A DNA stretch of 64,000 nucleotides from assembly GCF_900119495.1 (NCBI RefSeq), contig NZ_LT632435.1:1375148-1439147 (forward strand), written 5' to 3'. The notes beneath the pieces were generated by a model. It was not told where the DNA came from and searched no databases. It saw nothing but the letters and a program-made list of their open reading frames with translations. Numbering within the stretch: the first letter of the stretch is position 1; the number at the start of each line of letters is the position of its first letter. The position numbers and the translations under genes are program-made. This DNA is from Arcanobacterium urinimassiliense. GTDB lineage: Bacteria; Actinomycetota; Actinomycetes; Actinomycetales; Actinomycetaceae. Shown here one piece after another: positions 19,438-27,794 of this stretch.

Positions 19438-20422
19438 CGATATCTACCGCGCCGTGCTTAGTTAAAAACTCTGCCGGATCTATCGCACTGGTCTTCATCC
19501 CAGCTCCTGGGTGGATTTCCAGATGCAAATGCGCGCCCGTAGAACGCCCCTGCGATCCCACAGCAGCAATTACCTGCCCTGCTTTTACTTTATCGCCCGC
19601 AGCTACATGGATACCGTCGTCATACATATGCAGATACCAGCTAGTGAATACTTCACCTTTTATCTCATGCTGAATCACAATTATATTCGCAGAGCCAGTC
19701 TCCGCTGTCTTCCCCGCAGCCAATACAGTACCATCCGCAATCGCATAAATCGGGGTACCAGCTGGAGCTGAATAATCTTGACCTTCGTGCATCTTAGCAG
19801 CACCACTGAAGGGATCAGAACGCACCCCAAAAGGAGAAGAAATCGTATAAGTGCCGCTCCGCATGGGGGAATAAATAATTTCTTCTGCGCTAGGAGCGAG
19901 TGCCCCAATTAGGGAATTCGCTCCTACCTGCGGCAAGCAATGTGCCCGCCCCGAATGGAGCGCCTCTAAAGCAGCCTGCATTTTTGCCGTCTCATCTGCT
20001 CCGGGCGCAGCCAATAAAGTATCGGGAGTAGTGGCAGAATCTACTACCACTTCCGAGAGCAAGGATTGCGCAGCGGTGAATTTAGGAGCCGCAATAGCTG
20101 CTTGCACTTGCACGAGCGCCATAGTACTCAAAGCTGCAGCTCCTGCTGCTATTAAGCTAGACATAAAAGAAGGAACTGGCAAACTCTGGCGAACCTGCTG
20201 TAGATGTTTAGCTGGAAAACTACTTTTTTGCGGAGGATATTTCGCCAAAGCTGGCATATAGGCAGTCACCGCGGCCGCAGAAGCACTTTCCGGCGCCGCC
20301 GCAATGAATTCCTGAGGCGAATCTGGCGAAACAGCGGATACTTGGGATGCCGAAGCTTTCTGCGCCGCCAAGCGGATTTCGCGGCGGGAAGGTAACCTCC
20401 GCCCAGCGCTATCTATTGCCAA
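19421..20422 (-). CDS. M23-family metallopeptidase, membrane-anchored
   Basis: Probable peptidoglycan endopeptidase of the LytM/M23 type. The 333 residues have a basic N-terminus (RRLPSRREIR), a disordered linker, a hydrophobic segment at about 85-112, and a C-terminal M23 domain (about 205-320). That domain has the zinc motifs MHEGQDYSAP (HxxxD) and GAHLHLE (HxH), so the enzyme looks active. The long cytoplasmic N-tail before the hydrophobic segment suggests a type II anchor with the peptidase outside. The start assigned is TTG at 20422 behind GGGGA; no ATG lies nearby in frame, so the exact start is uncertain. Confidence 0.88.
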   Translation of the reverse strand: MAIDSAGRRLPSRREIRLAAQKASASQVSAVSPDSPQEFIAAAPESASAAAVTAYMPALAKYPPQKSSFPAKHLQQVRQSLPVPSFMSSLIAAGAAALSTMALVQVQAAIAAPKFTAAQSLLSEVVVDSATTPDTLLAAPGADETAKMQAALEALHSGRAHCLPQVGANSLIGALAPSAEEIIYSPMRSGTYTISSPFGVRSDPFSGAAKMHEGQDYSAPAGTPIYAIADGTVLAAGKTAETGSANIIVIQHEIKGEVFTSWYLHMYDDGIHVAAGDKVKAGQVIAAVGSQGRSTGAHLHLEIHPGAGMKTSAIDPAEFLTKHGAVDIGSSCR

Positions 20423-20856
20423 AATTTTCCCCGCTTCGTCGTTATTTTCATCATTTGCGGCCGCTCCGCTATCTTAAAGAATAACGTTTTGATAACGGAA
20501 AGGCTAGCGGTTACGAGTATCTTCTCCGTGATACCCTCCACACCTATTTTATTAGCCCAAATGAAAGAAACTATTGCCGCTATATATTGGAATTTATCGC
20601 TGGTAAGAGCGCTATTTAGAGCCAGCAAATAAAGCTCAGGCATCGCCGGCACAACAAAGCCTTTCATTCTTAAAATCAGCGCCTTACTCTCCAGAGTAAA
20701 CCCCTTTTACCGCAAAACAGCAGAGCTCATTATCGCCAAAGCAACACCTTTGTCTCTATAAAGTAAGTACCTGCGGCGGCATTTCTTTATAAGTTTTACG
20801 CGAAAAATAGTTAGAATATGGGCAGTGCCTTTAAAACAAGCAGCTGAAGGGTAATC
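20423..20856. other. 434-bp divergent intergenic region without a convincing gene
   Basis: It separates the minus-strand M23 peptidase gene from the plus-strand SGNH gene and must hold both promoters. It contains a 16-bp palindrome TTACTCTCCAGAGTAA (20684-20699) that could be an operator. TAGAAT near 20812-20818, ahead of the SGNH gene, may be a -10 box without a clear -35. A minus-strand frame of 84 codons crosses it, but I do not support it as a gene. Confidence 0.5.
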
Positions 20857-21462
20857 ATGAAGCGAAATCTACGAGTCTTTTTTGTAGGAGACGAGCTAAT
20901 TGCCGGACTAGGTGATAAACGTGCCCTCGGCTGGAGCGGCCGGGTGGTGGCACGCACTCCGCTGGATCCCCCACTATTAGCTATCAATTTGGCTTTCCCG
21001 GGCGAATCTTCTGCTGCTTTAACTAATCGCTGGGAAGAAGAAGTGCTGCCCCGGCGCAGCAAGAATGCCGATAATCGCCTCGTAATTGGCCTCGGCTCCC
21101 ACGATTTAGACGCCGGCTTGAGCTCAGCTCGCTCTCGGCTGTATCTAGCGAATTTATTGGACAATGCCGAACGCCATCAACTGGCATCATTTGTAGTCGG
21201 GCCGCCGCCGCGCCCCGATGTGGAACCGGCTCGCCTTGCCGAATTATCGCGAGCGTTTTCCGAAGTCTGCTCTCGCAGAGATATTCCCTACGTGGATACC
21301 TACGAGCCTCTTTCTAAACACGCCCAGTGGGCTACCGATATGGCTATTTCCGGCGGATATACCCCTCGCCAAGCCGGATACGGGCTAATAGCTTGGCTAG
21401 TTTTGCACCACGGCTGGCACCAATGGCTCGGAATAAATTCTGCTGATTTATTTTCCGAATAG
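20857..21462 (+). CDS. SGNH/GDSL-fold protein lacking the catalytic triad residues
   Basis: The 201-residue product resembles GDSL-type lipase/esterases: the N-terminal block is VFFVGDELIAGLGDKRALGW, followed by GLGSHDLDAG and a C-terminal SGGYTPRQAGYGLIAW block. The nucleophile position is Glu13 (GDE instead of GDS). In the last block the usual D-x-x-H is replaced by G-x-x-T, so hydrolase activity is doubtful. No signal peptide is seen, so it is likely cytoplasmic. AAGGG precedes the ATG. It converges on the bL37 gene across a shared terminator, and a 14-bp repeat pair starts right after its stop. Confidence 0.8.
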   Translation: MKRNLRVFFVGDELIAGLGDKRALGWSGRVVARTPLDPPLLAINLAFPGESSAALTNRWEEEVLPRRSKNADNRLVIGLGSHDLDAGLSSARSRLYLANLLDNAERHQLASFVVGPPPRPDVEPARLAELSRAFSEVCSRRDIPYVDTYEPLSKHAQWATDMAISGGYTPRQAGYGLIAWLVLHHGWHQWLGINSADLFSE

Positions 21463-21490
21463 ACTTTAAAAAATAAACTTTCAAAAATAA
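21463..21490. repeat. 14-bp tandem repeat, 2 copies, immediately after the SGNH stop
   Basis: ACTTTAAAAAATAA (21463-21476) is followed directly by ACTTTCAAAAATAA (21477-21490), with one mismatch. The first base follows the TAG stop of the SGNH gene. The A/T-rich units also supply the U-tract for the minus-strand terminator beside them. Confidence 0.7.
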
Positions 21491-21494
21491 AAAT

Positions 21495-21523
21495 AGAGGT
21501 GAGAAACGGAGTTTCTCACCTCT
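21495..21523. terminator. bidirectional intrinsic terminator between SGNH gene and bL37
   Basis: Perfect 13-bp stem: AGAGGTGAGAAAC at 21495-21507 and its complement at 21511-21523, with a GGA loop. On the minus strand it is followed by ATTTTTATTTTTG, a good U-tract for ending the bL37 transcript. On the plus strand it is followed by GATTTTA, a weaker one for the SGNH gene. Confidence 0.88.
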
Positions 21524-21535
21524 GATTTTACTAAT

Positions 21536-21610
21536 TTAGCAATTGGGCTTTTTACCGTGATTTGCTTTCTTCTTCCGGCGTGTACGCCGTTTATCTGCCC
21601 GCTTAGACAT
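21536..21610 (-). CDS. 50S ribosomal protein bL37 (24 residues)
   Basis: A very short gene that I read by hand. It encodes 24 residues, very basic (SKRADKRRTRRKKKANHGKK in the middle, ending PNC). This matches the actinobacteria-specific large-subunit protein bL37, described from mycobacterial ribosome structures, with its ANHGK-PN tail. The ATG at 21610 has AAGGAG seven bases upstream, and a strong terminator follows the stop. It sits downstream of the RsrA/SigR pair. The final Cys is notable. The other small actinobacterial ribosomal protein, bS22 (about 33 residues), has a different sequence. Confidence 0.87.
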   Translation of the reverse strand: MSKRADKRRTRRKKKANHGKKPNC

Positions 21611-21735
21611 AACTTTGCTCCTTAAAAATTATTGACTGCCGGTTATCCAGTGTAGCGAAAAATACTGCTTTCAGCATCAGAAAGTGGCAAGCATAAAAGT
21701 AGTATTCCTCTCGCTTTCTCCGGCACTGACAAAAT

Positions 21736-22068
21736 CTAATCCGTACAATCTCTTCTAATAGTCAGCTGTGTAATGCGTAGCCGCAGCGAGCGCGGAGCAA
21801 GATCCGTGAAAGAACGGCGAATAACCGCGCGCACTCGCAATTCTGCTCGGATCGTCTCTAAGCAATTTTCACAACCGCGACCATGCTCCAGCAGTCGATG
21901 CGCATACTCCGCCGGCACTTCGTAATCGAGTAATTCAAAAAGATGTTCTAGTAATTCATCGCAGCGGCAGGCGGCTCCACAAGTACAATCGGAACCACCG
22001 TGACACGGACAAGCATCTAATTCCGCCATTAACTCAGCGATTTTTTCTTCTGCAGATTGCCCACTCAT
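21736..22068 (-). CDS. rsrA: zinc-containing anti-sigma factor, RsrA-like, with Cys-rich N-terminal extension
   Basis: Redox-sensing anti-sigma factor expected to hold the adjacent SigR-like factor inactive until disulfide stress ejects zinc. The 110 residues align with RsrA: Cys36 (in [13 protein letters not shown]), His62, Cys66 and Cys69 (HGRGCENC) have the spacing of RsrA Cys11, His37, Cys41 and Cys44. Ahead of this lies an unusual segment at residues 20-36 with Cys20, 22, 28, 30 and 34 plus His23 (CPC, CTC, CRC pairs). The RsrA C-terminal Cys pair is not seen. It overlaps sigR by 4 bp, so it is translationally coupled. Confidence 0.88.
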   Translation of the reverse strand: MSGQSAEEKIAELMAELDACPCHGGSDCTCGAACRCDELLEHLFELLDYEVPAEYAHRLLEHGRGCENCLETIRAELRVRAVIRRSFTDLAPRSLRLRITQLTIRRDCTD

Positions 22069-22682
22069 TTTTCTTCCTTTGCTTGGTAGCCCTGCTTGCG
22101 AGCATAATCGCGCAATATTTTTCGCAACTGCATCCGCCCCCGATTCAAACGCGACATCACCGTGCCCACCGGAGTTCCCATAATCTCTGCTATTTCCTGA
22201 TAGGAGAAACCCTCAATATCAGCTAAATAGACTACTGTGCGCCGTTCTTCCGGAAGGGCGTAAAAAGCTTCCTGAATTTCCTGGTTAGGCAGGTTCTCTA
22301 TCGCTTCTGCCTCTGCCGACTGTAACCCCACAGCGTGATGAGAAGCGGCTTGATATTCGTGCCATTCTTCTACTTCCGCATGGTCAGATTCTTGCGGTCG
22401 GCGCTGACTTTTCCGGTAATTAGAAATAAAAGTATTGTTAAGGATGCGATAGAGCCAAGCCTTCAAATTCGTGCCCGGCTTATATTGGTGAAATTTAACA
22501 AAAGCCTTGGTGAAAGTCTCTTGCACTAAATCTTCCGCATCCTGTTTATTGCGGGTAAGACGCAGAGCACCCGCATAGATTTGATCGAGAAGCGGCAAAG
22601 CCTCCCGAGCAAATCTTTCTTCCAGCTCTTTCGCAGACTCCGCGGGCGGAGCAAGAACTGCATTTTTTTCTTTATTCATCAT
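22065..22682 (-). CDS. sigR: ECF RNA polymerase sigma factor, SigR/SigH-like
   Basis: Group IV sigma factor expected to drive the thiol-oxidative stress regulon. The 205 residues show region 2 (about 28-95, [29 protein letters not shown]) and region 4 (about 135-190, [41 protein letters not shown]). The adjacent RsrA-like gene, the bL37 neighbour and aroA/rsgA nearby match the SigH/SigR neighbourhood of other actinobacteria. I looked for an autoregulatory GGAAT-(16-19)-GTT promoter upstream and did not find a convincing one. Two ATGs are possible at the start (MM). Confidence 0.9.
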   Translation of the reverse strand: MMNKEKNAVLAPPAESAKELEERFAREALPLLDQIYAGALRLTRNKQDAEDLVQETFTKAFVKFHQYKPGTNLKAWLYRILNNTFISNYRKSQRRPQESDHAEVEEWHEYQAASHHAVGLQSAEAEAIENLPNQEIQEAFYALPEERRTVVYLADIEGFSYQEIAEIMGTPVGTVMSRLNRGRMQLRKILRDYARKQGYQAKEEK

Positions 22683-22847
22683 TTCTAGGATACTAAAAAC
22701 GCCGCGCTCCTACTTCTCCGCAAACCACTTTCACAAGGTATTACTTTTTTAGAGAAAATTAGAGCTAAATATGCCGTCACCTAAAAAATATGCCTACACT
22801 TAAGATGCAAATCATTCGCCCTCTCTATAAGCGGAAAAGGATTTACT

Positions 22848-23264
22848 ATGCCAGCTTCGTCTGCTTTCTCTCGTCTCTTAATTGCCGCTCCCTATATTGC
22901 ATCTGGAGCTGATGCCCTACTGAATTCCCAAGCCCATCGAAAGCAGGGAGAAAAATTTGCCACTTGGCTAGAGAAAATCGGCATCAAATTCCCCGTAGAG
23001 CATTTACCTCTTATTACTCGGATTAGCGGCGGAGCCATGCTTGCCGCCAGCAGCGCACTGGCCGCGGGTCGATTTAGAAGACTCGCTGCAGCCGGGATTC
23101 TCGCCTTGCAGATACCAGTTTCTCTAGCTCGGCACCCTTTTTGGGAGCAGGAAAATTCAGAAAAGAATTTCGATATTCTCTACCTATTATCAGATGCCCT
23201 TCTGCTCTACGCAGCACAGGTTGCCGGCTGGAGCAATGAATATCGCTCTGCCAGCCACAAATAG
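22848..23264 (+). CDS. DoxX-family membrane protein
   Basis: The 138-residue protein has about four hydrophobic segments and the DoxX-like opening RLLIAAPYIASGADAL, with a central PLITRISGGAMLAASSALA. DoxX proteins are membrane subunits linked in some bacteria to quinone or thiol redox chemistry; the substrate here is unknown. It is divergent from sigR and 18 bp ahead of aroA. AAAGG precedes the ATG, and TATAAG near 22826 is a possible -10. Confidence 0.78.
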   Translation: MPASSAFSRLLIAAPYIASGADALLNSQAHRKQGEKFATWLEKIGIKFPVEHLPLITRISGGAMLAASSALAAGRFRRLAAAGILALQIPVSLARHPFWEQENSEKNFDILYLLSDALLLYAAQVAGWSNEYRSASHK

Positions 23265-23282
23265 TAGCGAAGTAAAATCCTG

Positions 23283-24662
23283 ATGCCTGATTTATGGCCA
23301 GCCCCTCTTGCCGGAGCAGTAGCCGGAGATATTAATTTACCTGCTTCTAAGTCCGCTACTAACCGTCTGCTTATACTAGGGGCATTGAGTGAAAGACCCA
23401 CTACTCTCTATTCCCCACTCCAAGCGGAAGATACTGATTTAATGGTGAGCGCTCTCCGTAATTTAGGGGTGAAAATCGAGCAAAGCGATACTGCTTGGAA
23501 AATATATCCCGCACCTTTACACGGCGAAAAAATTTATACCGGATTAGCTGGCACGGTAATGCGTTTCCTATTGCCGCTAGCTGCCTTAGCAAACGGGGAA
23601 AGCCTTTTTCACTGCACTGAACAAGCTGCGCGCCGGCCAATTTATCCGTTAATAACTGCCTTAAAAGATTTAGGTGTCGAAGTAGAAACAGCCGGCAACT
23701 CCCCCGCTGCCACTTTTCCTTTACGTATAAAAGGGAGCGGGCAAATAACCGGCGGAAAAATTCAGCTTGATGCGGCCGCTTCTTCCCAATTTATCTCTGC
23801 CTTACTTTTGGCTGCACCTCGTTTCCAACGCGGTTTAGAGCTAGTAGCTCCTGCTCCGCTCCCGTCATTTCCCTATATCGAAATGACGGCACATATGCTC
23901 CGCCAAGCGGGAGGAAAAATTACCGAACTGCACTCGGCAGAAATAAACTCTGCCGCGAGCGCATATCATTGGCGTATAGCGCCGAGCTCACTCCAAGTAG
24001 CTGCCCAAAAGGTAGAAGCTGATCTCAGTAATGCCGGGCCTTTTCTCGCGGGAGCTATGGTGAGCGGAGGAAAAGTGCGCATCGTAAATTGGCCGGCACA
24101 CAGCCACCAACCAGGGATAGCTTATCGGGAGATATTTAGCCAGATGGGCGGAAAATTTTCGCACTGCCACTGCGAAGATCACAGCGGAAATCTAATTCTC
24201 ACTGCCCCATCCACTCTAAAAGAAATAGATGTAGATTGCCGCGCCATTGGCGAATTAGTGCCCACTTTAGCTGCTGTATGTGCCTTTGCCGCCGGCACTT
24301 CTTATCTGCGCAATATCGCTCATCTGCGCGGCCATGAAAGTGACCGTTTAGCAGCTCTAAGTAGTGAATTAGCGAAAGTAGGTGTAAAAGCACGCATAGT
24401 TGGGGGCACTGACTTAGAGATCACTCCTCCCCGCTCCCAGCCCAATGCAACCAATCTGCCTAATATCCCTAGTCTGCCCAATGGAGCGCCGCGCGATATT
24501 GCGGCGCCCGATATTATTATTGATGCACATAATGATCACCGTTTAGCCACTTTCGGAGCTATTTTAGGAATGCGCATTGCGGGTATTAAGATAGCAGGCA
24601 TAGCGGCCACTGCGAAAACTTTTCCAGATTTTCCCCGGCAATGGAAGGAATTTTGCCGTTGA
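23283..24662 (+). CDS. aroA: 3-phosphoshikimate 1-carboxyvinyltransferase (EPSP synthase)
   Basis: Sixth step of the shikimate pathway: shikimate-3-phosphate plus PEP gives EPSP. The 459 residues include the S3P-binding LPASKSATNR near the N-terminus, LAGTVMRFLLPLAAL, DAAASSQFISALLLAAPRF, and the C-terminal AHNDHRLATFGAILG and KTFPDF. The length is slightly above the usual 430-450 because of a Pro/Asn-rich linker (about 380-405) encoded by a degenerate 18-bp repeat. It is followed by a coupled rsgA, as in mycobacteria (Rv3227/Rv3228). Confidence 0.94.
   Translation: MPDLWPAPLAGAVAGDINLPASKSATNRLLILGALSERPTTLYSPLQAEDTDLMVSALRNLGVKIEQSDTAWKIYPAPLHGEKIYTGLAGTVMRFLLPLAALANGESLFHCTEQAARRPIYPLITALKDLGVEVETAGNSPAATFPLRIKGSGQITGGKIQLDAAASSQFISALLLAAPRFQRGLELVAPAPLPSFPYIEMTAHMLRQAGGKITELHSAEINSAASAYHWRIAPSSLQVAAQKVEADLSNAGPFLAGAMVSGGKVRIVNWPAHSHQPGIAYREIFSQMGGKFSHCHCEDHSGNLILTAPSTLKEIDVDCRAIGELVPTLAAVCAFAAGTSYLRNIAHLRGHESDRLAALSSELAKVGVKARIVGGTDLEITPPRSQPNATNLPNIPSLPNGAPRDIAAPDIIIDAHNDHRLATFGAILGMRIAGIKIAGIAATAKTFPDFPRQWKEFCR
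24451..24486. repeat. in-frame degenerate 18-bp duplication inside aroA
   Basis: CCAATCTGCCTAATATCC is followed directly by CTAGTCTGCCCAATGGAG, agreeing at about 12 of 18 positions. It encodes the N-L-P-N-I-P-S-L-P-N-G linker just before the DHR motif. It looks like a small in-frame duplication tolerated in a surface loop. Confidence 0.5.
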
Positions 24663-25693
24663 GAAGAGATATCGGCACTGATGACTATCGCGTACGGGTG
24701 CGCCCAGGTAAAGGCTCCCGCCCGCGTACAAAAATTCGCCCTGATTACTCCCGCGCTCCTCGCGCCCGCGTATATCGGGTGGATCGTGGCCGTTATCATA
24801 TGCGGTTACTTACAGATGGCACACCACTCGTAGGAGTGAAAGCGCGCGAACTTCCGCCGGGAAGCGTAGTGGTAGGCGATATCTGCGCGGTAGTGGGAGA
24901 TCTTTCTGGAAAAAAGAATACTTTGGCGCGCATTGTAAAAGTGGATGATCGCCAGAGCGTATTACGCCGGAGCAGCGCGGAAGGAGAGAAAACCGGCGAA
25001 GAAAGAGTAATTGCTGCCAACGTAGATCAGCTACTTATTATTAGCGCCTTGGCGGATCCCCCGCCGCGCATCGGCATGATTGACCGTTGCCTTGTGGCTG
25101 CTTATGACGGCAATATCCGCCCAATTTTGGTGCTCACAAAAGCGGATTTAGCTTCTCCGGCAGCACTTTTAGCTACCTACCAAGATTTAGCTCTCCCCAC
25201 CGTCATCACCTCTGCGCAAGTAAATACACAGCAAAAAGCCGAGATTAACGCAGAGAGCCTCCGCGAATTGCGCTCCTACCTGGAGGGGAAAGTTTCCGTA
25301 CTGATTGGGCATTCCGGAGTAGGTAAATCTACTTTGATTAACGCCCTCGTGCCCAGCGCTAATAGGGATACCGGAGCCGTAAATGAAGTGACGGGCAGAG
25401 GCCGGCACACCTCCACTTCCGCTATGGCTTTTGCCCTACCGGAATCCGGAGTAGTGATAGACACTCCTGGTATCCGCACTTTTGGAATTTCCCATATCGA
25501 TACGGAAAAACTACTGCCTAGTTTTCCAGATCTAGCAGAAATAGCAGCTGCTTGCCCCCGCGGATGCCGGCATAGAGAAGGAGAATTAGAATGCTGCCTC
25601 GGGGAAGTATCCGAAGCGCATCTACGCCGGCGCGTAGCTTCTTTCCACCGTCTTCTGGCAGCTATTGACGTACCGGAGTGGGATAAAAACTGA
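24659..25693 (+). CDS. rsgA: small ribosomal subunit biogenesis GTPase RsgA
   Basis: Circularly permuted GTPase that releases assembly factors from the maturing 30S subunit. From the TTG at 24659 the protein has 344 residues: an OB-fold (about 35-95), G4 TKAD at 160-163, G1 GHSGVGKS at 217-224, G3 DTPG at 268-271, and a C-terminal zinc motif with Cys299, Cys303, His305 and Cys312. I prefer TTG because it gives the family start MRRD, overlaps the aroA stop as TTGA and follows AAGGA. An in-frame ATG at 24641 would add six residues but has no ribosome site. Confidence 0.92.
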   Translation: MRRDIGTDDYRVRVRPGKGSRPRTKIRPDYSRAPRARVYRVDRGRYHMRLLTDGTPLVGVKARELPPGSVVVGDICAVVGDLSGKKNTLARIVKVDDRQSVLRRSSAEGEKTGEERVIAANVDQLLIISALADPPPRIGMIDRCLVAAYDGNIRPILVLTKADLASPAALLATYQDLALPTVITSAQVNTQQKAEINAESLRELRSYLEGKVSVLIGHSGVGKSTLINALVPSANRDTGAVNEVTGRGRHTSTSAMAFALPESGVVIDTPGIRTFGISHIDTEKLLPSFPDLAEIAAACPRGCRHREGELECCLGEVSEAHLRRRVASFHRLLAAIDVPEWDKN

Positions 25694-25728
25694 GATAGTA
25701 CCTACTCGCTCATATTTCCACGTAGAAT

Positions 25729-26544
25729 ATGGCTATGGCTAAACGTTCTCGACTTTCCGACGATTTACAGGTAATTTCCGGCATAATTGATCAGGTAGAT
25801 CATTTTACGAAGCAGCGCTTTCGCGCCTTAGATTTACAGGTAGAGACTAAACCAGATTTCACTCCCGTCACTGATGCCGACCGTGGCGCAGAGAAAATTA
25901 TCCGAAATATGCTGGGTAAATACCGGACAAGAGACGCCATATTTGGAGAAGAAGAGGGCGAAAGCAGCGGATATTCTAACCGACGGTGGATTATTGATCC
26001 TATCGACAGCACCAAGAATTTTGTGCGCGGCGTGCCGGTGTGGGCCACTCTAGTCGGCCTAGAGGAAGACGGAGAGATGGTCTTAGGGATGGTCTCCGCA
26101 CCTGCCTTACATCGCCGCTGGTGGGCAGTAAAAGGGCTGGGCGCCTATACCGGACGTTCTTGGACCACCGCCCAGCCGTTGCAGGTATCACGAGTGAACC
26201 GTATCGAGGATGCTTCTCTTTCCTATTCTTCTCTCCAAGGCTGGCAAGAGCGCAACCAATTGCGCGCTTTTCTCCGCCTCGCCCAGGCCGCTTGGCGCAC
26301 CCGCGCTTATGGTGATTTTTGGTCGTATATGCTCGTAGCAGAGGGCGCCGTAGATATTGCAACCGAGCCGGAACTAGAACTTTACGATATGGCGGCACTC
26401 GTACCGATACTCACCGAAGCGGGCGGGCAATTCACTGACCTCGAAGGAAATCCAGGGCCGTACGGGCGCTGTGCGCTGGCAACGAATGGAATTCTGCACG
26501 CCGATGCACTCGAAGTACTTCACTCAGTGCGGGATAACGATTAA
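25729..26544 (+). CDS. hisN: histidinol-phosphatase (inositol monophosphatase family)
   Basis: Mg2+-dependent phosphatase of the IMPase fold, in actinobacteria usually the HisN that dephosphorylates histidinol phosphate. The 271 residues have the metal motifs GEEEGES (about 79-85), WIIDPIDSTKNFVRG, and the C-terminal LYDMAALVPILTEAGG. The FVRGVPVWATL context is typical of actinobacterial HisN, but inositol- or fructose-bisphosphate phosphatase activity cannot be excluded from sequence alone. A second in-frame ATG lies two codons in. sbcD starts 2 bp after its stop. Confidence 0.83.
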   Translation: MAMAKRSRLSDDLQVISGIIDQVDHFTKQRFRALDLQVETKPDFTPVTDADRGAEKIIRNMLGKYRTRDAIFGEEEGESSGYSNRRWIIDPIDSTKNFVRGVPVWATLVGLEEDGEMVLGMVSAPALHRRWWAVKGLGAYTGRSWTTAQPLQVSRVNRIEDASLSYSSLQGWQERNQLRAFLRLAQAAWRTRAYGDFWSYMLVAEGAVDIATEPELELYDMAALVPILTEAGGQFTDLEGNPGPYGRCALATNGILHADALEVLHSVRDND

Positions 26545-26546
26545 TT

Positions 26547-27794
26547 GTGCGTATTCTGCATACTTCTGATTGGCATCTGGGGCGGAGCCTGCGCGGCGCA
26601 GATTTAACTCCTGCTTTTACCCAATGGTGCGATTATTTGGTGCAGTTAGTTAAAGACGAAAAAATTGACGCGGTGCTTATTGCCGGAGATATTTATGATC
26701 GCGGTGTGCCACCAGTGCTTATGGTAGAGCTGCTCTCTCAAACTCTCCACCGGCTTTTAGAGCATACTCAGGTGGTAATTACCTCTGGAAATCACGATTC
26801 TCCCGGGCGCTTAGGTTTTGCTTCCGAATTGCTGCGCGCCGGGCTCTATATCCGCACCAACGCCGCTGCCTGCTCCCAAGCTATCCCCTTGCGCAATGCC
26901 GTAGGAGAGATAGGAGCTTTGGTATATGGAATTCCTTATCTCGATCCCTATTTGGAAAGTAGCCGTTTATCTACTTCAAAAGAGGAAGTTGCGCGCAGCC
27001 ACAGTGCAGTAGTAGGCGCGGCATTAAAAAATATCCACCGCAGCATTAAAAACGGCGAATATGCCACTGCTCCCCTCCCTCGTATCGTGATGGCGCATGC
27101 TTTTGTGACGGGCGGAGAGAGTAGTGATTCAGAAGTAGATCTGCATATTGGTGGAGTAGATTCCGTCCCCGCTTCGATATTCCATCTTCCCGCAATTAAT
27201 GACCAGGAACCACTGAATTATATTGCCCTCGGGCATCTGCACAGCCCCCAAAAAATTACTGCTAAACAGGCACCGCTGATGCGCTATAGTGGCTCTCCGA
27301 TTGCCTTTTCTTTTTCGGAAGAGCACCACAAAAAGAGCTCCGTGCTGCTGGAATTTGCAGAAAATTCTCCCGAACTTCCGCCGAAAATTACGCTTCTACC
27401 ATCACCCGTCTATAGACCTTTAGCTACCTTGCAAGATAGCTACGATGCTTTGCTTTCCGCGAAGTACGATTCGTATCAAGAGCATTTTCTCCGTATTTAC
27501 GTGCAAGATGCACAACGCCCTCTCAATATGAATGCCAATCTGCGCCGCAAATTTCCCTATGCTTTGGAGATATACCACTTAGGAGCGGAAAATACGGCGC
27601 AGGGAGAAAATAGGGGAAATGGGGAAACCGCCGTGCAGAAGAATTCTGGAATATCTGCCCCAAGCCGCGCGAGTGCGCAAGAAATACTGGAAGAGTTCTT
27701 CCTTGCCAACGGTGCGGCAGCGCTCGCGAAAAAAGAAAAAGAACTTCTCGATGTGCTGTGGAGGAAAGCCCAGCAAGAAGAGCAAGAATTATGA
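26547..27794 (+). CDS. sbcD: exonuclease subunit SbcD
   Basis: Mre11-like metallophosphoesterase nuclease of the SbcCD complex, which cleaves hairpins and blocked DNA ends. The 415 residues contain the phosphoesterase motifs HTSDWHLGR, IAGDIYDRG, TSGNHDSPGRL, MAHAF and IALGHLHSP. The start is GTG at 26547, directly after hisN. The long C-terminal part (about 270-415) is the SbcC-binding/capping region. Its stop overlaps the sbcC start (ATGA). Confidence 0.94.
   Translation: MRILHTSDWHLGRSLRGADLTPAFTQWCDYLVQLVKDEKIDAVLIAGDIYDRGVPPVLMVELLSQTLHRLLEHTQVVITSGNHDSPGRLGFASELLRAGLYIRTNAAACSQAIPLRNAVGEIGALVYGIPYLDPYLESSRLSTSKEEVARSHSAVVGAALKNIHRSIKNGEYATAPLPRIVMAHAFVTGGESSDSEVDLHIGGVDSVPASIFHLPAINDQEPLNYIALGHLHSPQKITAKQAPLMRYSGSPIAFSFSEEHHKKSSVLLEFAENSPELPPKITLLPSPVYRPLATLQDSYDALLSAKYDSYQEHFLRIYVQDAQRPLNMNANLRRKFPYALEIYHLGAENTAQGENRGNGETAVQKNSGISAPSRASAQEILEEFFLANGAAALAKKEKELLDVLWRKAQQEEQEL

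Noticed and set aside
20413..20667. 84-codon minus-strand open frame in the M23-SGNH intergenic region
   Set aside because: No ribosome site, no recognisable pattern, and it overlaps the start of the M23 peptidase in another frame. It looks like chance.
22683..22800. SigR-type autoregulatory promoter (GGAAT-N16-19-GTT) upstream of sigR
   Set aside because: Searched by eye on the minus strand. No GGAA(T/C) with a GTT at the right spacing was found.
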